Assembly (NCBI RefSeq): GCF_900109615.1
Contig: NZ_FOIX01000003.1
Location: forward strand, 496,001-560,000
DNA length: 64,000 bases
Reading direction: 5' to 3'
From: Kaistella antarctica
Lineage (GTDB): Bacteria; Bacteroidota; Bacteroidia; Flavobacteriales; Weeksellaceae
The notes under the pieces: model-generated
Told to the model about the DNA's origin: nothing
The model's database searches: none
The model's input: only the letters and a program-made list of their open reading frames with translations
Shown: positions 25,723 through 35,082 of the stretch, piece by piece
Layout of the letters: each line of letters starts with the position of its first letter
How positions within the stretch are numbered: position 1 is the first letter of the stretch
Position numbers and translations under genes: made by a program

Positions 25723-26322
25723 ATGAAAAATCAAATTCCTCCACAAATAAAAGGTGCTGAAAGTATAGCAATCTCGAAGATAGATTTAGAAACGGAACAG
25801 CAGGCAATTAATCATTTTGAGCTAGTAAAAAAACGTTTTTTAGATGTTAATTCCTGGGAGTTTTTTGCGGGGAAAGAGAAAGCTGAATTTACCTTGCACG
25901 GTTCAACTGGTATATTATCGCTGGAGAAACCCCAAGTCGGAAACTACATCAGCATCAAGATTCCGTTACTTCATAATCCAGCTGAAGATGGTTTAGATTG
26001 GGTTCAGGTGGAAGTTTACGAAGAAGAAATAAAAGACCATTCTGAAGAAATTTATATGAGGCTTCGACCGACTTCTAATCCAACTCTTCCCTCTGACAAG
26101 ATCACGCACTTTTTAGATTCCGATGCAACGTCTAACTTTATAATAAGAAGAGAGAACAAAACAATCTCTGCAGAAGTTTATGCTCGAAATGAAATTCCTA
26201 ATACGAAAGACAAAACAGTTCTAGAGAAAATCCGTAATAAAACCGTGGCGTTAGGCGGAATGTTGCTTGGCAGTAAAATTCAGTGGGAAGGTTTAACTAA
26301 TGGATTAATAAAAGGTGAATAA
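25723..26322 (+). CDS. Hypothetical protein upstream of a DUF72 gene
   Basis: A 199-residue soluble protein without a signal or membrane segment. It appears to mix helical parts (ETEQQAINHFELVKKRFLDV) and beta-rich parts (GSTGILSLEKPQVGNYISIKIPLL). The middle (GLDWVQVEVYEEEIKDHSEEIYMRLRP) has no motif I recognise. Its stop codon lies 6 bp inside the start of the DUF72 gene, an 8-bp overlap, so the two are translationally coupled and probably act in the same process. The function is unknown. Confidence 0.7.
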   Translation: MKNQIPPQIKGAESIAISKIDLETEQQAINHFELVKKRFLDVNSWEFFAGKEKAEFTLHGSTGILSLEKPQVGNYISIKIPLLHNPAEDGLDWVQVEVYEEEIKDHSEEIYMRLRPTSNPTLPSDKITHFLDSDATSNFIIRRENKTISAEVYARNEIPNTKDKTVLEKIRNKTVALGGMLLGSKIQWEGLTNGLIKGE

Positions 26323-27037
26323 GCAACCATTCATAGGATGCTCGGGATTTGCGGTAGGTTTCTGGAAAGGGCTATTCTATCCAGAAAATTTACCGTCAAA
26401 GGACTATTTAAATTTCTATTCGAAACATCTTAATGCTGTCGAAATTAACAGTACTTTTTACAGAAGACCCAGACCTTCAACAATTCTTAAATGGGTTGAG
26501 GAAACGGAAGCTAATTTCAAATTTTTTATTAAAATTCCCAAAACCATTACGCATCTAAAGAAGTTGGATGATACAAAGAACGAGACGACAGAATTTTGTC
26601 AATATCTGGCCGAAAATCTTGGGACAAAATTAGCTGGTTTCCTTTTTCAACTTCCTCCATCCTTTCACTACACTGTTGAGAATTTAGCTAAAATAATCGC
26701 CACAGTAGATAAGAACTATTTGAATGTCGTAGAATTTCGCCATCAATCCTGGTGGAATATTGAAGTGCAAAATTCTTTGAATGAAAATAATATTGTCTTC
26801 GCTGGGGTTTCTATTCCGAAAGATATTCCTACTGATTTTATCATCAACAATGATGATTTCGCTTATTACAGGCTTCATGGTAATCCTGAAATGTTTAAAT
26901 CTGAATACGCTGAAACGGAACTTAAAAAGTTAGCGGCTGAAATTTTGAAATTTAAAGGAACCTCTTTTATCTTTTTTAATAACACCTACGGAACTGCTGC
27001 AATTAAAAATGCGCTTTATTTAAATATGATTATTTAA
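26315..27037 (+). CDS. DUF72 domain protein (GTG start)
   Basis: A 240-residue DUF72/YecE-like TIM-barrel protein. The opening GCSGFAVGFWKGLFYPENLP, HLNAVEINSTFYRRP, FFIKIPKTITHLK and VEFRHQSWW are hallmark segments of the family, whose biochemical role is unknown. The GTG start at 26315 overlaps the preceding gene by 8 bp. No ATG lies near the conserved N-terminus, so GTG is the likely true start. Confidence 0.88.
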   Translation: MNKQPFIGCSGFAVGFWKGLFYPENLPSKDYLNFYSKHLNAVEINSTFYRRPRPSTILKWVEETEANFKFFIKIPKTITHLKKLDDTKNETTEFCQYLAENLGTKLAGFLFQLPPSFHYTVENLAKIIATVDKNYLNVVEFRHQSWWNIEVQNSLNENNIVFAGVSIPKDIPTDFIINNDDFAYYRLHGNPEMFKSEYAETELKKLAAEILKFKGTSFIFFNNTYGTAAIKNALYLNMII

Positions 27038-27120
27038 ATCGCAGCTAACCAAATCGACGCTGACTCTTAGCATTATCGGAAACAAAAATCTTTAAATAAA
27101 TTTATGTAAAAAGTTTGCAG

Positions 27121-27128
27121 TAAATTTG
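27121..27128 (+). promoter_or_regulatory. -7 promoter box (TAAATTTG) of the MATE gene
   Basis: Exact TAnnTTTG match ending 15 bp before the ATG at 27144. A TTG at 27126 that could be read as an earlier start lies inside this box. Confidence 0.4.
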
Positions 27129-27143
27129 CTGCTAATTTTTTTT

Positions 27144-28517
27144 ATGAAAATAGCCTTCTTAGATAAACAATACACCAATCCATTTTTAAAATTAGCTTTG
27201 CCCGTAATGCTCACGCAGGTGGGACAAGTTTCTGTAAATTTATTTGACAATATAATTGTGGGAAAATTGCTAGGTGCACAAGCTTTAGCTTCAGTGTCGC
27301 TGGGTAATTCAGTCTTCTTCTCTATTTTTGTTTTTGCTTTAGGTTTTTCATTGGCGATTCCGCCTTTGGTTTCCGAAGCTCATTCTCGAAATGATCACAA
27401 TACGATCAATTCGGTTTTCCGCCATGGATTTATTATTAATATGTCGATTGGTTTACTACTGATGATTCTACTATTATTGGCGCTACCACTACTCTATCAT
27501 ATGGATCAGCCGCCAGAAGTTATTCCAGATACGATTGGGTTTTTGTCGATTATGACTTTAAGTATTGTCCCTTTTATGGCCTTTCAAACTTTGCGCGAAT
27601 TTAGTGAGGGATTATCCTTTACGATCGGCGTTACAAAGGCGACGATCATTGCCAATGTGATTAATATTGTTTTGAATTATGTCTTTATTAAAGGAATGTT
27701 TGGCTTTCCAGAAATGGGAGTTCGCGGCTCTGCTTTAGCAAGTTTAATTGCACGAATATTCATGGTCGTTTTCTTATATTATATTTTAGTGAAACAGCCT
27801 GGAACTAGAAGATACATCAAGCATTTCTCTTTAAAAGTTGTTGGATTTTCAAAGGAGATGTTTTCCAGAATGATTAAAATTGGGTTCCCAACTTCCCTAC
27901 AAATGTTTTTCGAAGTGACGGCTTTTGCGGGAGCAGCTTTTATTTGTGGATTAGTTTCTGCAAATGACATCGCTTCTCACCAGATTGCTTTGTCAATGGC
28001 TTCCTTCACCTTTAATCTAAGTATTGGGTTTAGCGTGGCATCAACCGTTATGATTGGTCGTAGAGCAGGTGAACGGGATTTTGTCGGTTTGAAAAAAGTT
28101 GGAATCAACAATATAAAAATCGTCTTTATCTTCATGCTGTTCTGCGGATTATTCTTTATTGTAGGTCGAAATATTTTACCGACTTTCTTTACTCAAAAAG
28201 AAGATGTAGAGGTTATTTTACTGGCTTCAAAATTATTGATTATCGCGGCATTATTTCAGTTATCAGACGGTGTACAAGTTGTTGCTCTAGGAATATTGCG
28301 TGGAATTCAAGACGTGAAAGTTCCTTCTCTTATTACTTTTGTAGCGTATTGGATTATCACCATTCCGTTAGGATATTTCTTAACCGTAACCATGAAAATG
28401 GGTGCTTACGGAATGTGGATTGCCCTCGGTTTAGGACTTACAATTTCCGCCATTCTTTTAGTCATTAGATTCTTTAAACTTTCTCAGAGAAAAATAGACG
28501 CTGTTCCATTTTATTAA
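27144..28517 (+). CDS. MATE-family multidrug/toxin efflux transporter
   Basis: A 457-residue integral membrane exporter of the NorM/DinF type. About twelve hydrophobic helices are arranged as two homologous halves. The first half has ALPVMLTQVGQVSVNLFDN and the second has GFPTSLQMFFEVTAFAGAA, a typical MATE repeat. These proteins export cationic drugs or metabolites using a Na+ or H+ gradient. The true start is the ATG at 27144 (MKIAFLDKQYTNPF); upstream in-frame codons lie within the promoter. The substrate cannot be predicted. Confidence 0.92.
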   Translation: MKIAFLDKQYTNPFLKLALPVMLTQVGQVSVNLFDNIIVGKLLGAQALASVSLGNSVFFSIFVFALGFSLAIPPLVSEAHSRNDHNTINSVFRHGFIINMSIGLLLMILLLLALPLLYHMDQPPEVIPDTIGFLSIMTLSIVPFMAFQTLREFSEGLSFTIGVTKATIIANVINIVLNYVFIKGMFGFPEMGVRGSALASLIARIFMVVFLYYILVKQPGTRRYIKHFSLKVVGFSKEMFSRMIKIGFPTSLQMFFEVTAFAGAAFICGLVSANDIASHQIALSMASFTFNLSIGFSVASTVMIGRRAGERDFVGLKKVGINNIKIVFIFMLFCGLFFIVGRNILPTFFTQKEDVEVILLASKLLIIAALFQLSDGVQVVALGILRGIQDVKVPSLITFVAYWIITIPLGYFLTVTMKMGAYGMWIALGLGLTISAILLVIRFFKLSQRKIDAVPFY

Positions 28518-28520
28518 TAT

Positions 28521-28555
28521 AATCCCTGAAGAATACTAATCTTCAGGGATTTTTG
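28521..28555 (+). terminator. Terminator of the MATE gene
   Basis: AATCCCTGAAGA and TCTTCAGGGATT form a 12-bp perfect stem followed by TTTT. A near-identical hairpin occurs 315 bp further on. Confidence 0.88.
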
Positions 28556-28835
28556 TTTAAAGCTTATAGCTATTCTTATTTTAAAAATTTAGCGAGAAAT
28601 ATTGGATATCTTGTTGACTATTGATATTGACTTATCGTTAGCACGAGCAGGAAATTAAAATAAGGACCAATCATATAGCGAACTAATTACTGCACGACCT
28701 GATTGGAAATCCTTTTTTTCTAGGGCGAGTGAGGTGGCTTAAAATTATTGGAAGTTTAGGGTTTCGTAATAAAAGTCGAGATTGAAAAGTTAATTTTACA
28801 ATTAGTACTTAACAGCAGTTGAACTAACAACATAA
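28556..28835. other. 280-bp stretch between twin terminators, no intact gene
   Basis: No complete gene is visible. A short plus-strand frame (about 28661-28741) encodes a protein-like piece with ARPDWKSFFSRASEVA before a stop, but it has no start codon and is bounded by stops upstream. It could be a remnant or chance. Confidence 0.45.
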
Positions 28836-28870
28836 AAAATCCCTGAAGAAAATTAATCTTCAGGGATTTC
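28835..28870 (-). terminator. Terminator of the RND efflux operon
   Basis: On the minus strand AAATCCCTGAAGA, a short loop, TCTTCAGGGATTT and T residues. It lies 15 bp after the RND permease stop and nearly duplicates the hairpin at 28521. Confidence 0.88.
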
Positions 28871-28885
28871 TATTTTAAATTAAAT

Positions 28886-31800
28886 TTATTCTGATTGCAA
28901 ATTTTGTAAATGACTGTCATCAGGATAAAGGTTGCGAAGTCTTTCGATTTCTGCAGCTTCCTCCTCTGCATCATGCAAATGCTTTTTCAAGTACTTTCTT
29001 CGGTTGTTGATTTTTCGTTTCGAGATAATGTAGAACATCACTGGAACCATAATCAAAGTTAAGAAAGTTGCAAACGAAAGTCCGAAAATAATCGTCCAAG
29101 CTAAAGGTCCCCAGAACGCCACGTTATCTCCGCCTAAAGAGAAATGCGGATTCAAAGTAGTTAGAAAGGACGCGATGTCAAAATTTAATCCGATGGCTAA
29201 AGGAATCAATCCTAAAATCGCTGTCGTTGCCGTCAACAATACCGGACGTAATCTTTCCTTCCCAGATTGCACGATTATTTCTTTCACTTCTTCCAATTCT
29301 AAGTCATCATGAGTTTCCACTCCTTTTTCGAAGACTTTCTCATCGAGCTTCAGCACAAAGAAATCCATTAAGACAATTCCGTTCTTCACCACAACTCCCG
29401 CCAGGGAAATAATTCCCATCATCGTCATTAAGATTACGAAGTCCATTCCGAATATCGATAGTCCTAGGAATACTCCAGAGAAACTTAAGAGAATCGTCAT
29501 CATAATAATTAAAGTTTTCGACAGTGAGTTAAACTGGAAGACGATAATTGAAGTTACGAGCGACATCGCTAAGAACAGCGCAAACAAAAGAAAATTCAGG
29601 TTTTTACCTTGCTCTTCTTGTTCACCGCCGAAGGTATAAGATATGCCAGCTGGTGTTTGATAATTCTTCAATGAAGACCGAATTTTCTGCACAATTTCAT
29701 TAGAGTTGGCATTTTTCAGAACTCCCGAATAAACCATAATGGTACGGCTGTTATCCTTTCTTTTAATTTTGTTAAAAGTGTTATCTTCTTTCATCGTTGC
29801 GAAAGTTGACATCGGAACTTGCACCGTTCCATTTGGACCTTGCAGCGTAATCGGTTGGTTGAATAAGATACTCGTATTTCTACGTTGATCCTGCTGCAAC
29901 CTTACCGAAATATCGTAATCTTCTTTCACATCCTTGAACGTTGAAATATCCTGACCAAACAAAGCTCTACGCAAAGTTATTCCCGTGTAAGCCGTAGAAA
30001 CCCCTAAGTTCCCAGCAGTTTCCCGGTCGATATCGATAATCAATTCAGGGCTGTCTTTATTAATGTCGGCCTGTAATTTTTCTATTCCAGCTATATTTTG
30101 ACCATTTACGTAGGTGATCATTTTATGAGCTTCATCAAGCAAATCATCGTAGTTGTCACCTTTCAATTCAATAGAAATCGGATATCCAACTGGCGGACCG
30201 TTGGCGTCTTTTTCTACGGTATAAGTAAATCCAGGAATATCTGGAATCGCCATTCTAATGTCTTCCATCACATCTGCGGTATTGATTCCGCGTCGGTTTG
30301 CGAACTCAACATAAGTAACGGTAATCTTAGATTTAAAGGGCGTATCAGCTTGTGAACCGGCATCAACTTGTGGATTGGTTGCGCCTTTTCCAACTGATGT
30401 TACCATTGATTCTACTAAGAAATTGGACCCATCAGACTCTTTATATTTTTTTAGAACTTGTAAAATTTGGCCTTCTACTCTTTTGGTGGCAATATTGGTT
30501 TTTCCGATATCAGTTCCCTGTGGATATTCCATGTAAACAATGGTCTGTCGAGGAATATTTTCTGGAAAGAATAAAACTTTGGAACGACCAATTCCCATCA
30601 TCGCCCCGTAAAGAACGAATGAGAAAACCAGAATTCCAATTACTCCCAAGAAGGCATTTCTCGGCTTTTTACCCTCCAATAAGTTGCTGATAAATTTTTG
30701 ATATTTCTCTGCCAAATTGGGGAAGAAGGTATGTTGAAAATGTTCAATACGGTCGTGGAAGAATCCTTTATACAACCAAATGGCAATAATGGCCAAGATG
30801 GAAAAAGTAACAACTCCCAAGAAATATTTTACGCCCGTAGCTATTCTCAAAATTCCAAAAACGACAATAAGAACTCCGAAAATAATGGTGTATTTCTTCG
30901 CCGTATTTTTAGAGATATTTTTATTTTCCAGCGTCATGGCACCAGCTGTCATCGAAGCATTAATAATTAAGGCGACGAAAAGCGAGGCCATCAAGGTTAC
31001 GGAAATGGTGATTGGGAAATACTTCATGAATTCACCCATAATCCCCGGCCACAAAAGCATCGGAAGGAACGCAAAAACAGTAGTTAAAGTGGAAGTAATA
31101 ACTGGAAAGGCAATTTCACCAATACCATATTTTGAGGCTAATCGCCTTGGCAAACCTTTTTCCATATTGGCGTAGACGTTATCGACGACTACAATTCCAT
31201 CATCCACCAGCATCCCGAGACCCATTACCATTGCAAAAAGAACCATGGTGTTCAAAGTAATTCCCGCCATTTGAAGCACTGCAAAAGCAATCAACATCGA
31301 TAATGGAATTGCCGTTCCAACGAATAAGGCGTTTTTCATTCCCATAGAGAAACTTAAAACCGCCATTACCAATAGGATTCCGATCAGAATGTGATTGGCT
31401 AATTCATTAACCTGATGTTCTACTTCTGATGATTGATCAGAAGTTAAAGTCACTTCTAAATCTTTTGGTAAATATGATTTTTGAGCATTTTTTATTTTAA
31501 CTTTCGCCTGATCAATTGCCGAAATCATATTGGTTCCCGCCCTTTTTTTCAGGTTGATCATCACTACATCTTTACCCGATTCACGCGCATAAGTAGTGAT
31601 TTCTTTTTCCTGAAAATTTACGCTGGCAATATCCCGAATTTTTACGCCCGGTTTTACCATGAAATTATTCAAATCTGAAGGAGACGAAATTTGTCCTTTA
31701 ATACGAACATTTTCCCGGTTTCCTTCCGTCACTAAATTACCACCAGAAATGGTGATATTTTCATTTTTAATGGCACCGATAACTTGGTCGAAACTTACGC

Positions 31801-32434
31801 CCGCTGCATTCATTTTGAATAAATCCAAAGCGACTTCCACCTCATTGTCATCAACTCCCAGAATCACCGCTTCTTTCACTTCTGGCACATCTTCCAAATC
31901 ATCTTTTAAATCTTCGGCGTATTGTTTTAAAGTGAATTTCGGATAATTCCCTTTTAAGTTAATGTTCAGAATCGGCAGTTCTTCCGAAATATTCAAGTCG
32001 AAAACGCTGGGTTCTACTTTGGAGCCAGAATCTAAACTTGGCCAATCCTGATCGCCTTTGGCTTCATCAACTTTATCTTTAATCCGCTGTTTTGCTTCTG
32101 CGACTTTTAATTTCGCATCAAACTCAACTACGATCAAACAGTAATCCTGAAAGGAGTTGGAGGTGACTTTGGTAACGCCCGAGACATTTTTAAATTTATC
32201 TTCAAGTTCCTTGGTAATTACCTTTTCAACATCTTCCGCAGAGTTTCCAGGATAGACAGAGGAAATGTATATATTGTTTTGAACCACCTCCGGGAAATTT
32301 TCTCGGGGCATCGAAAAGAAAGAGAAAATCCCAAGAAGTACGATAATAAAAGTCAGTACGTAAACTGTCGTTCTATTATCAACCGCCCAACTCGAGAAGA
32401 AAGATTCTTTCTGGTGGTGTTTATTTTCGTTCAT
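28886..32434 (-). CDS. RND efflux transporter permease (AcrB/MexB-like)
   Basis: An 1182-residue inner-membrane proton-driven pump, longer than the usual 1020-1050. It shows typical RND features: N-terminal TM1 (TTVYVLTFIIVLLGIFSFFSMPRENFPEV), the porter-domain beta-strands and the charged helix GLGMLVDDGIVVVDNVYANME with two Asp for proton relay. Between TM6 and the second half there is an extra stretch with two more likely helices (around residues 515-560, IIFGVLIVVFGILRIATG and GVVTFSILAIIAIWLYKGF). It also has an acidic C-terminal tail. It is the last gene of the TetR-TolC-adaptor-permease operon. Confidence 0.94.
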   Translation of the reverse strand: MNENKHHQKESFFSSWAVDNRTTVYVLTFIIVLLGIFSFFSMPRENFPEVVQNNIYISSVYPGNSAEDVEKVITKELEDKFKNVSGVTKVTSNSFQDYCLIVVEFDAKLKVAEAKQRIKDKVDEAKGDQDWPSLDSGSKVEPSVFDLNISEELPILNINLKGNYPKFTLKQYAEDLKDDLEDVPEVKEAVILGVDDNEVEVALDLFKMNAAGVSFDQVIGAIKNENITISGGNLVTEGNRENVRIKGQISSPSDLNNFMVKPGVKIRDIASVNFQEKEITTYARESGKDVVMINLKKRAGTNMISAIDQAKVKIKNAQKSYLPKDLEVTLTSDQSSEVEHQVNELANHILIGILLVMAVLSFSMGMKNALFVGTAIPLSMLIAFAVLQMAGITLNTMVLFAMVMGLGMLVDDGIVVVDNVYANMEKGLPRRLASKYGIGEIAFPVITSTLTTVFAFLPMLLWPGIMGEFMKYFPITISVTLMASLFVALIINASMTAGAMTLENKNISKNTAKKYTIIFGVLIVVFGILRIATGVKYFLGVVTFSILAIIAIWLYKGFFHDRIEHFQHTFFPNLAEKYQKFISNLLEGKKPRNAFLGVIGILVFSFVLYGAMMGIGRSKVLFFPENIPRQTIVYMEYPQGTDIGKTNIATKRVEGQILQVLKKYKESDGSNFLVESMVTSVGKGATNPQVDAGSQADTPFKSKITVTYVEFANRRGINTADVMEDIRMAIPDIPGFTYTVEKDANGPPVGYPISIELKGDNYDDLLDEAHKMITYVNGQNIAGIEKLQADINKDSPELIIDIDRETAGNLGVSTAYTGITLRRALFGQDISTFKDVKEDYDISVRLQQDQRRNTSILFNQPITLQGPNGTVQVPMSTFATMKEDNTFNKIKRKDNSRTIMVYSGVLKNANSNEIVQKIRSSLKNYQTPAGISYTFGGEQEEQGKNLNFLLFALFLAMSLVTSIIVFQFNSLSKTLIIMMTILLSFSGVFLGLSIFGMDFVILMTMMGIISLAGVVVKNGIVLMDFFVLKLDEKVFEKGVETHDDLELEEVKEIIVQSGKERLRPVLLTATTAILGLIPLAIGLNFDIASFLTTLNPHFSLGGDNVAFWGPLAWTIIFGLSFATFLTLIMVPVMFYIISKRKINNRRKYLKKHLHDAEEEAAEIERLRNLYPDDSHLQNLQSE

Positions 32435-32470
32435 ATTTTTTAATTAAAATCGAATTAATTTAAATTCTTT

Positions 32471-33724
32471 TTAGTTCGCTAATTTCACTTTCTGACCGTC
32501 ACTCAAGTTTTTAGATCCATCAGTAATGATGATATCTCCTGCTTTTAAGCCAGTTGTAATTTCAACCACATTTTCAGATTTCTCGCCTGGATTTACAAAT
32601 ACCTTTCTGGCGACGGCATCTTTTCCTTTGATGTTCGTGGCGACAAAAACATAAGATCGTTTTGAAGCATCTTCGAAAATATATTGCTGCGCAACTTGTA
32701 TTGCATTAGGATTGACGTAATCTTCAATTTTCACCTGCGCTAATAAATTGGGTTTGATAACGCCTCCACTATTAGAAATTGGAATTTCAATTTTAAAGGT
32801 TCTGTTGGTTGGATTGATGTAATTCCCAACCAATCTCACGCTCGAACTAATAGTTTGATTTAAAGTTGGTAAGAAAACTTTCACCGAAGTTCCTTGTCTC
32901 ACTTTTGCTAGATAGGTCTCTGGAACATCAGCTTCAACCCGCATCATTCCTAGAGAAATTAATTTTACAATATCAGTTCCCGGCGAAACAACTTGTCCGT
33001 TCTGGGTGATAACTTCATCAACCACGCCACTGAAAGGAGCTACGATGGCTGTTTTCGCTAAGTTGGCTTTCACCGCATCGGCAGCTCTTTGCAAGCCAGA
33101 AACCTGACTGTTCATCGCAGAAACTGATTTTAAAGCCGCATCATAATTTGCTTTCGCTTGCAGCAATTGAAACTCTGACCCAATCTTTTGTTTCCACAGC
33201 GCGGCTTGCTTTTCGTAAGCGATTTTCGCCAAGTTGGTGTTAGACAGCGCACCCGCAACTTGGGCTTTCATGGCAGCAACTCCGTTTTGAGCCTGCAGAT
33301 ATTGGTCGCGTAAACCACCATCTGCTACTCTACCAATCACTTGTCCTCGGCTTACATTTTGTCCTTTCTTTACAAATAAGGATAATGTTCCAGAGAATTG
33401 CGGTTGAACTTTTACATCTTGATCAGTCGTTACATTTCCTTGAATTTCTACGTTGTGAACAAAATTAGAAATCTCTAATTCTTTGGTAGAAACTACGCCA
33501 CTTGCGTCTGGCACAACTCCCATCGAAACTAAATTTTCGTCGATGTTCAGCATCACCTGATTAAGACTGTCGATTTTAAATTTCTGTCTTTCTTTATACG
33601 CTTCGATTCCTTTGATATCTTTATTCTTGATCAGAATTTCAAGTTTTTCGCTTTGTACGTTATTTTCTTTCTTGCAAGCTGCAAGTCCGGTTAAAATAAC
33701 AATTGGTATTAATATTTTTTTCAT
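32471..33724 (-). CDS. RND efflux periplasmic adaptor (membrane fusion protein)
   Basis: A 417-residue lipoprotein (MKKILIPIVILTGLAAC lipobox). A flexible coiled helix (25-65) precedes a beta-barrel/lipoyl-type core (VQPQFSGTLSLFVKKGQNVSRGQVIGRVADG), an alpha-hairpin with QAGN-type heptads, and AIVAPFSGVVDEVITQNGQVVSPG. It links the inner-membrane pump to the outer-membrane channel. It is encoded between tolC-like (28 bp away) and permease (36 bp) genes on one transcript. The lipid anchor would hold it to the inner membrane. Confidence 0.94.
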   Translation of the reverse strand: MKKILIPIVILTGLAACKKENNVQSEKLEILIKNKDIKGIEAYKERQKFKIDSLNQVMLNIDENLVSMGVVPDASGVVSTKELEISNFVHNVEIQGNVTTDQDVKVQPQFSGTLSLFVKKGQNVSRGQVIGRVADGGLRDQYLQAQNGVAAMKAQVAGALSNTNLAKIAYEKQAALWKQKIGSEFQLLQAKANYDAALKSVSAMNSQVSGLQRAADAVKANLAKTAIVAPFSGVVDEVITQNGQVVSPGTDIVKLISLGMMRVEADVPETYLAKVRQGTSVKVFLPTLNQTISSSVRLVGNYINPTNRTFKIEIPISNSGGVIKPNLLAQVKIEDYVNPNAIQVAQQYIFEDASKRSYVFVATNIKGKDAVARKVFVNPGEKSENVVEITTGLKAGDIIITDGSKNLSDGQKVKLAN

Positions 33725-33752
33725 TGAATTGATTTTGTCGTTATCGTTTTTA

Positions 33753-35081
33753 TTAAAGTTTTCCTAAAGCTTCGTCGAGTTTTGTTTTCGCTTGAATTAA
33801 CTCAATGGCTGCCTGATAATATTTTGCTTGGGAATCGTACAATTGGGTTTCACTTTGCTGAAGATCGAAACTCGTACCCATTCCTTCATTAAATTTGATT
33901 CTCTGTTTGTTGTAAATACTAGAGGAAAGCGCGATTAACTCCTCTGCATTTTTGTAAGAATTATAAGCGTTGTTATAATCAATTGTAGCTGCGAAGGCTT
34001 TGTTGCTGATATTTCGCTTGGTATCTTCAACATCAAGTTTTGCTTTTTCCAGATTTAACTTGGCCTGTTGCGTTCTCCAATGTCTCTGCAAACCACTAAA
34101 AATTGGAATATCTAATTGCACTGCAATCACAGATGTGTTAAACCATTGCTGAGAAGATTTCAAAAAACTGAACTGGTCGCTGTACGCATTATAGTTTGAG
34201 GCAAGTGCCGCTGCAAGTGTCGGCAATGCTTTCGATTTTTCCAGCTTAAGCATAAGTTCGGAGATCGTTTTTGCGTTTTCTGCTAAGCGGGAATCAATAT
34301 GATTTTCGGTGTTGATGTTTCCATCTAAATCAACTAAAGTTTCATTCTTTTTTAACAGTTCATCTAAAGTGGAAGTCAGCCTTATTTTTTCGTCTAGAGG
34401 ATAGCCCATTAAATATTTAAGCGCCATCACTACTTTTTCTCGGCTTCTATTCAGATTTTGCTGAGCCGCTAAAAGACTTTTGTAACTGTATTCTAACTGC
34501 TCTACATTTTGAAATTCAATCAATCCAACTTTGTAAGTTTCTTTGGTATCGAACAAGGATTTCTCAACTACTCTTCTGTTTTCTTCTAAAGTATTGATGT
34601 TTTCATCGGTCACTAAGACCGCCGAATATGCCATCATAATTCCTTCCTTTATAGAGATTTCTGTTTTCTCTTCTACTAAAGCTGCAGTTTCTTTGTAGGT
34701 TTTAGAAGATTGTAATCCTACGATATAAGAACCATTAAATAAAAGTTGACTTAAGGTTAATCCGCCCGTCATGCTTTGTTTCTGACCAAATTTCACTGGA
34801 ATGTAAGTTCCTGGTTCACCACCTGAAAATTCTGCTGGAAGTAGCTGCACGGGAATGTTAAGAAAATAATTATATTTTGCCTGACCATCCAGCTGCGGCA
34901 AACCAATTCCGATGGTTTCTTTTACTTTTTGATCCGCAATGGTGCGGTCTATTTTTGCTTTCCTAACATTCACATTATGATCAATTGCATATTGCAAAGA
35001 CTCCTCCAGCGAGAAACTCTGTTGTGCAAAAGTCAAAGTTGAAAATGCGGTGAGTGCGAAGAATTGAAATACTTTCTTCAT
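33753..35081 (-). CDS. TolC-family outer-membrane efflux protein
   Basis: A 442-residue channel with a signal peptide (MKKVFQFFALTAFSTLTFA). The two OEP repeats are visible, with long alternating helices and the conserved pattern around QSFSLEESLQYAIDHN. It forms a trimeric outer-membrane duct for the adaptor and RND pump encoded just downstream. Its start lies one base after the tetR stop codon at 35083, so it is translationally close to the regulator. Confidence 0.93.
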   Translation of the reverse strand: MKKVFQFFALTAFSTLTFAQQSFSLEESLQYAIDHNVNVRKAKIDRTIADQKVKETIGIGLPQLDGQAKYNYFLNIPVQLLPAEFSGGEPGTYIPVKFGQKQSMTGGLTLSQLLFNGSYIVGLQSSKTYKETAALVEEKTEISIKEGIMMAYSAVLVTDENINTLEENRRVVEKSLFDTKETYKVGLIEFQNVEQLEYSYKSLLAAQQNLNRSREKVVMALKYLMGYPLDEKIRLTSTLDELLKKNETLVDLDGNINTENHIDSRLAENAKTISELMLKLEKSKALPTLAAALASNYNAYSDQFSFLKSSQQWFNTSVIAVQLDIPIFSGLQRHWRTQQAKLNLEKAKLDVEDTKRNISNKAFAATIDYNNAYNSYKNAEELIALSSSIYNKQRIKFNEGMGTSFDLQQSETQLYDSQAKYYQAAIELIQAKTKLDEALGKL

Positions 35082-35082
35082 A

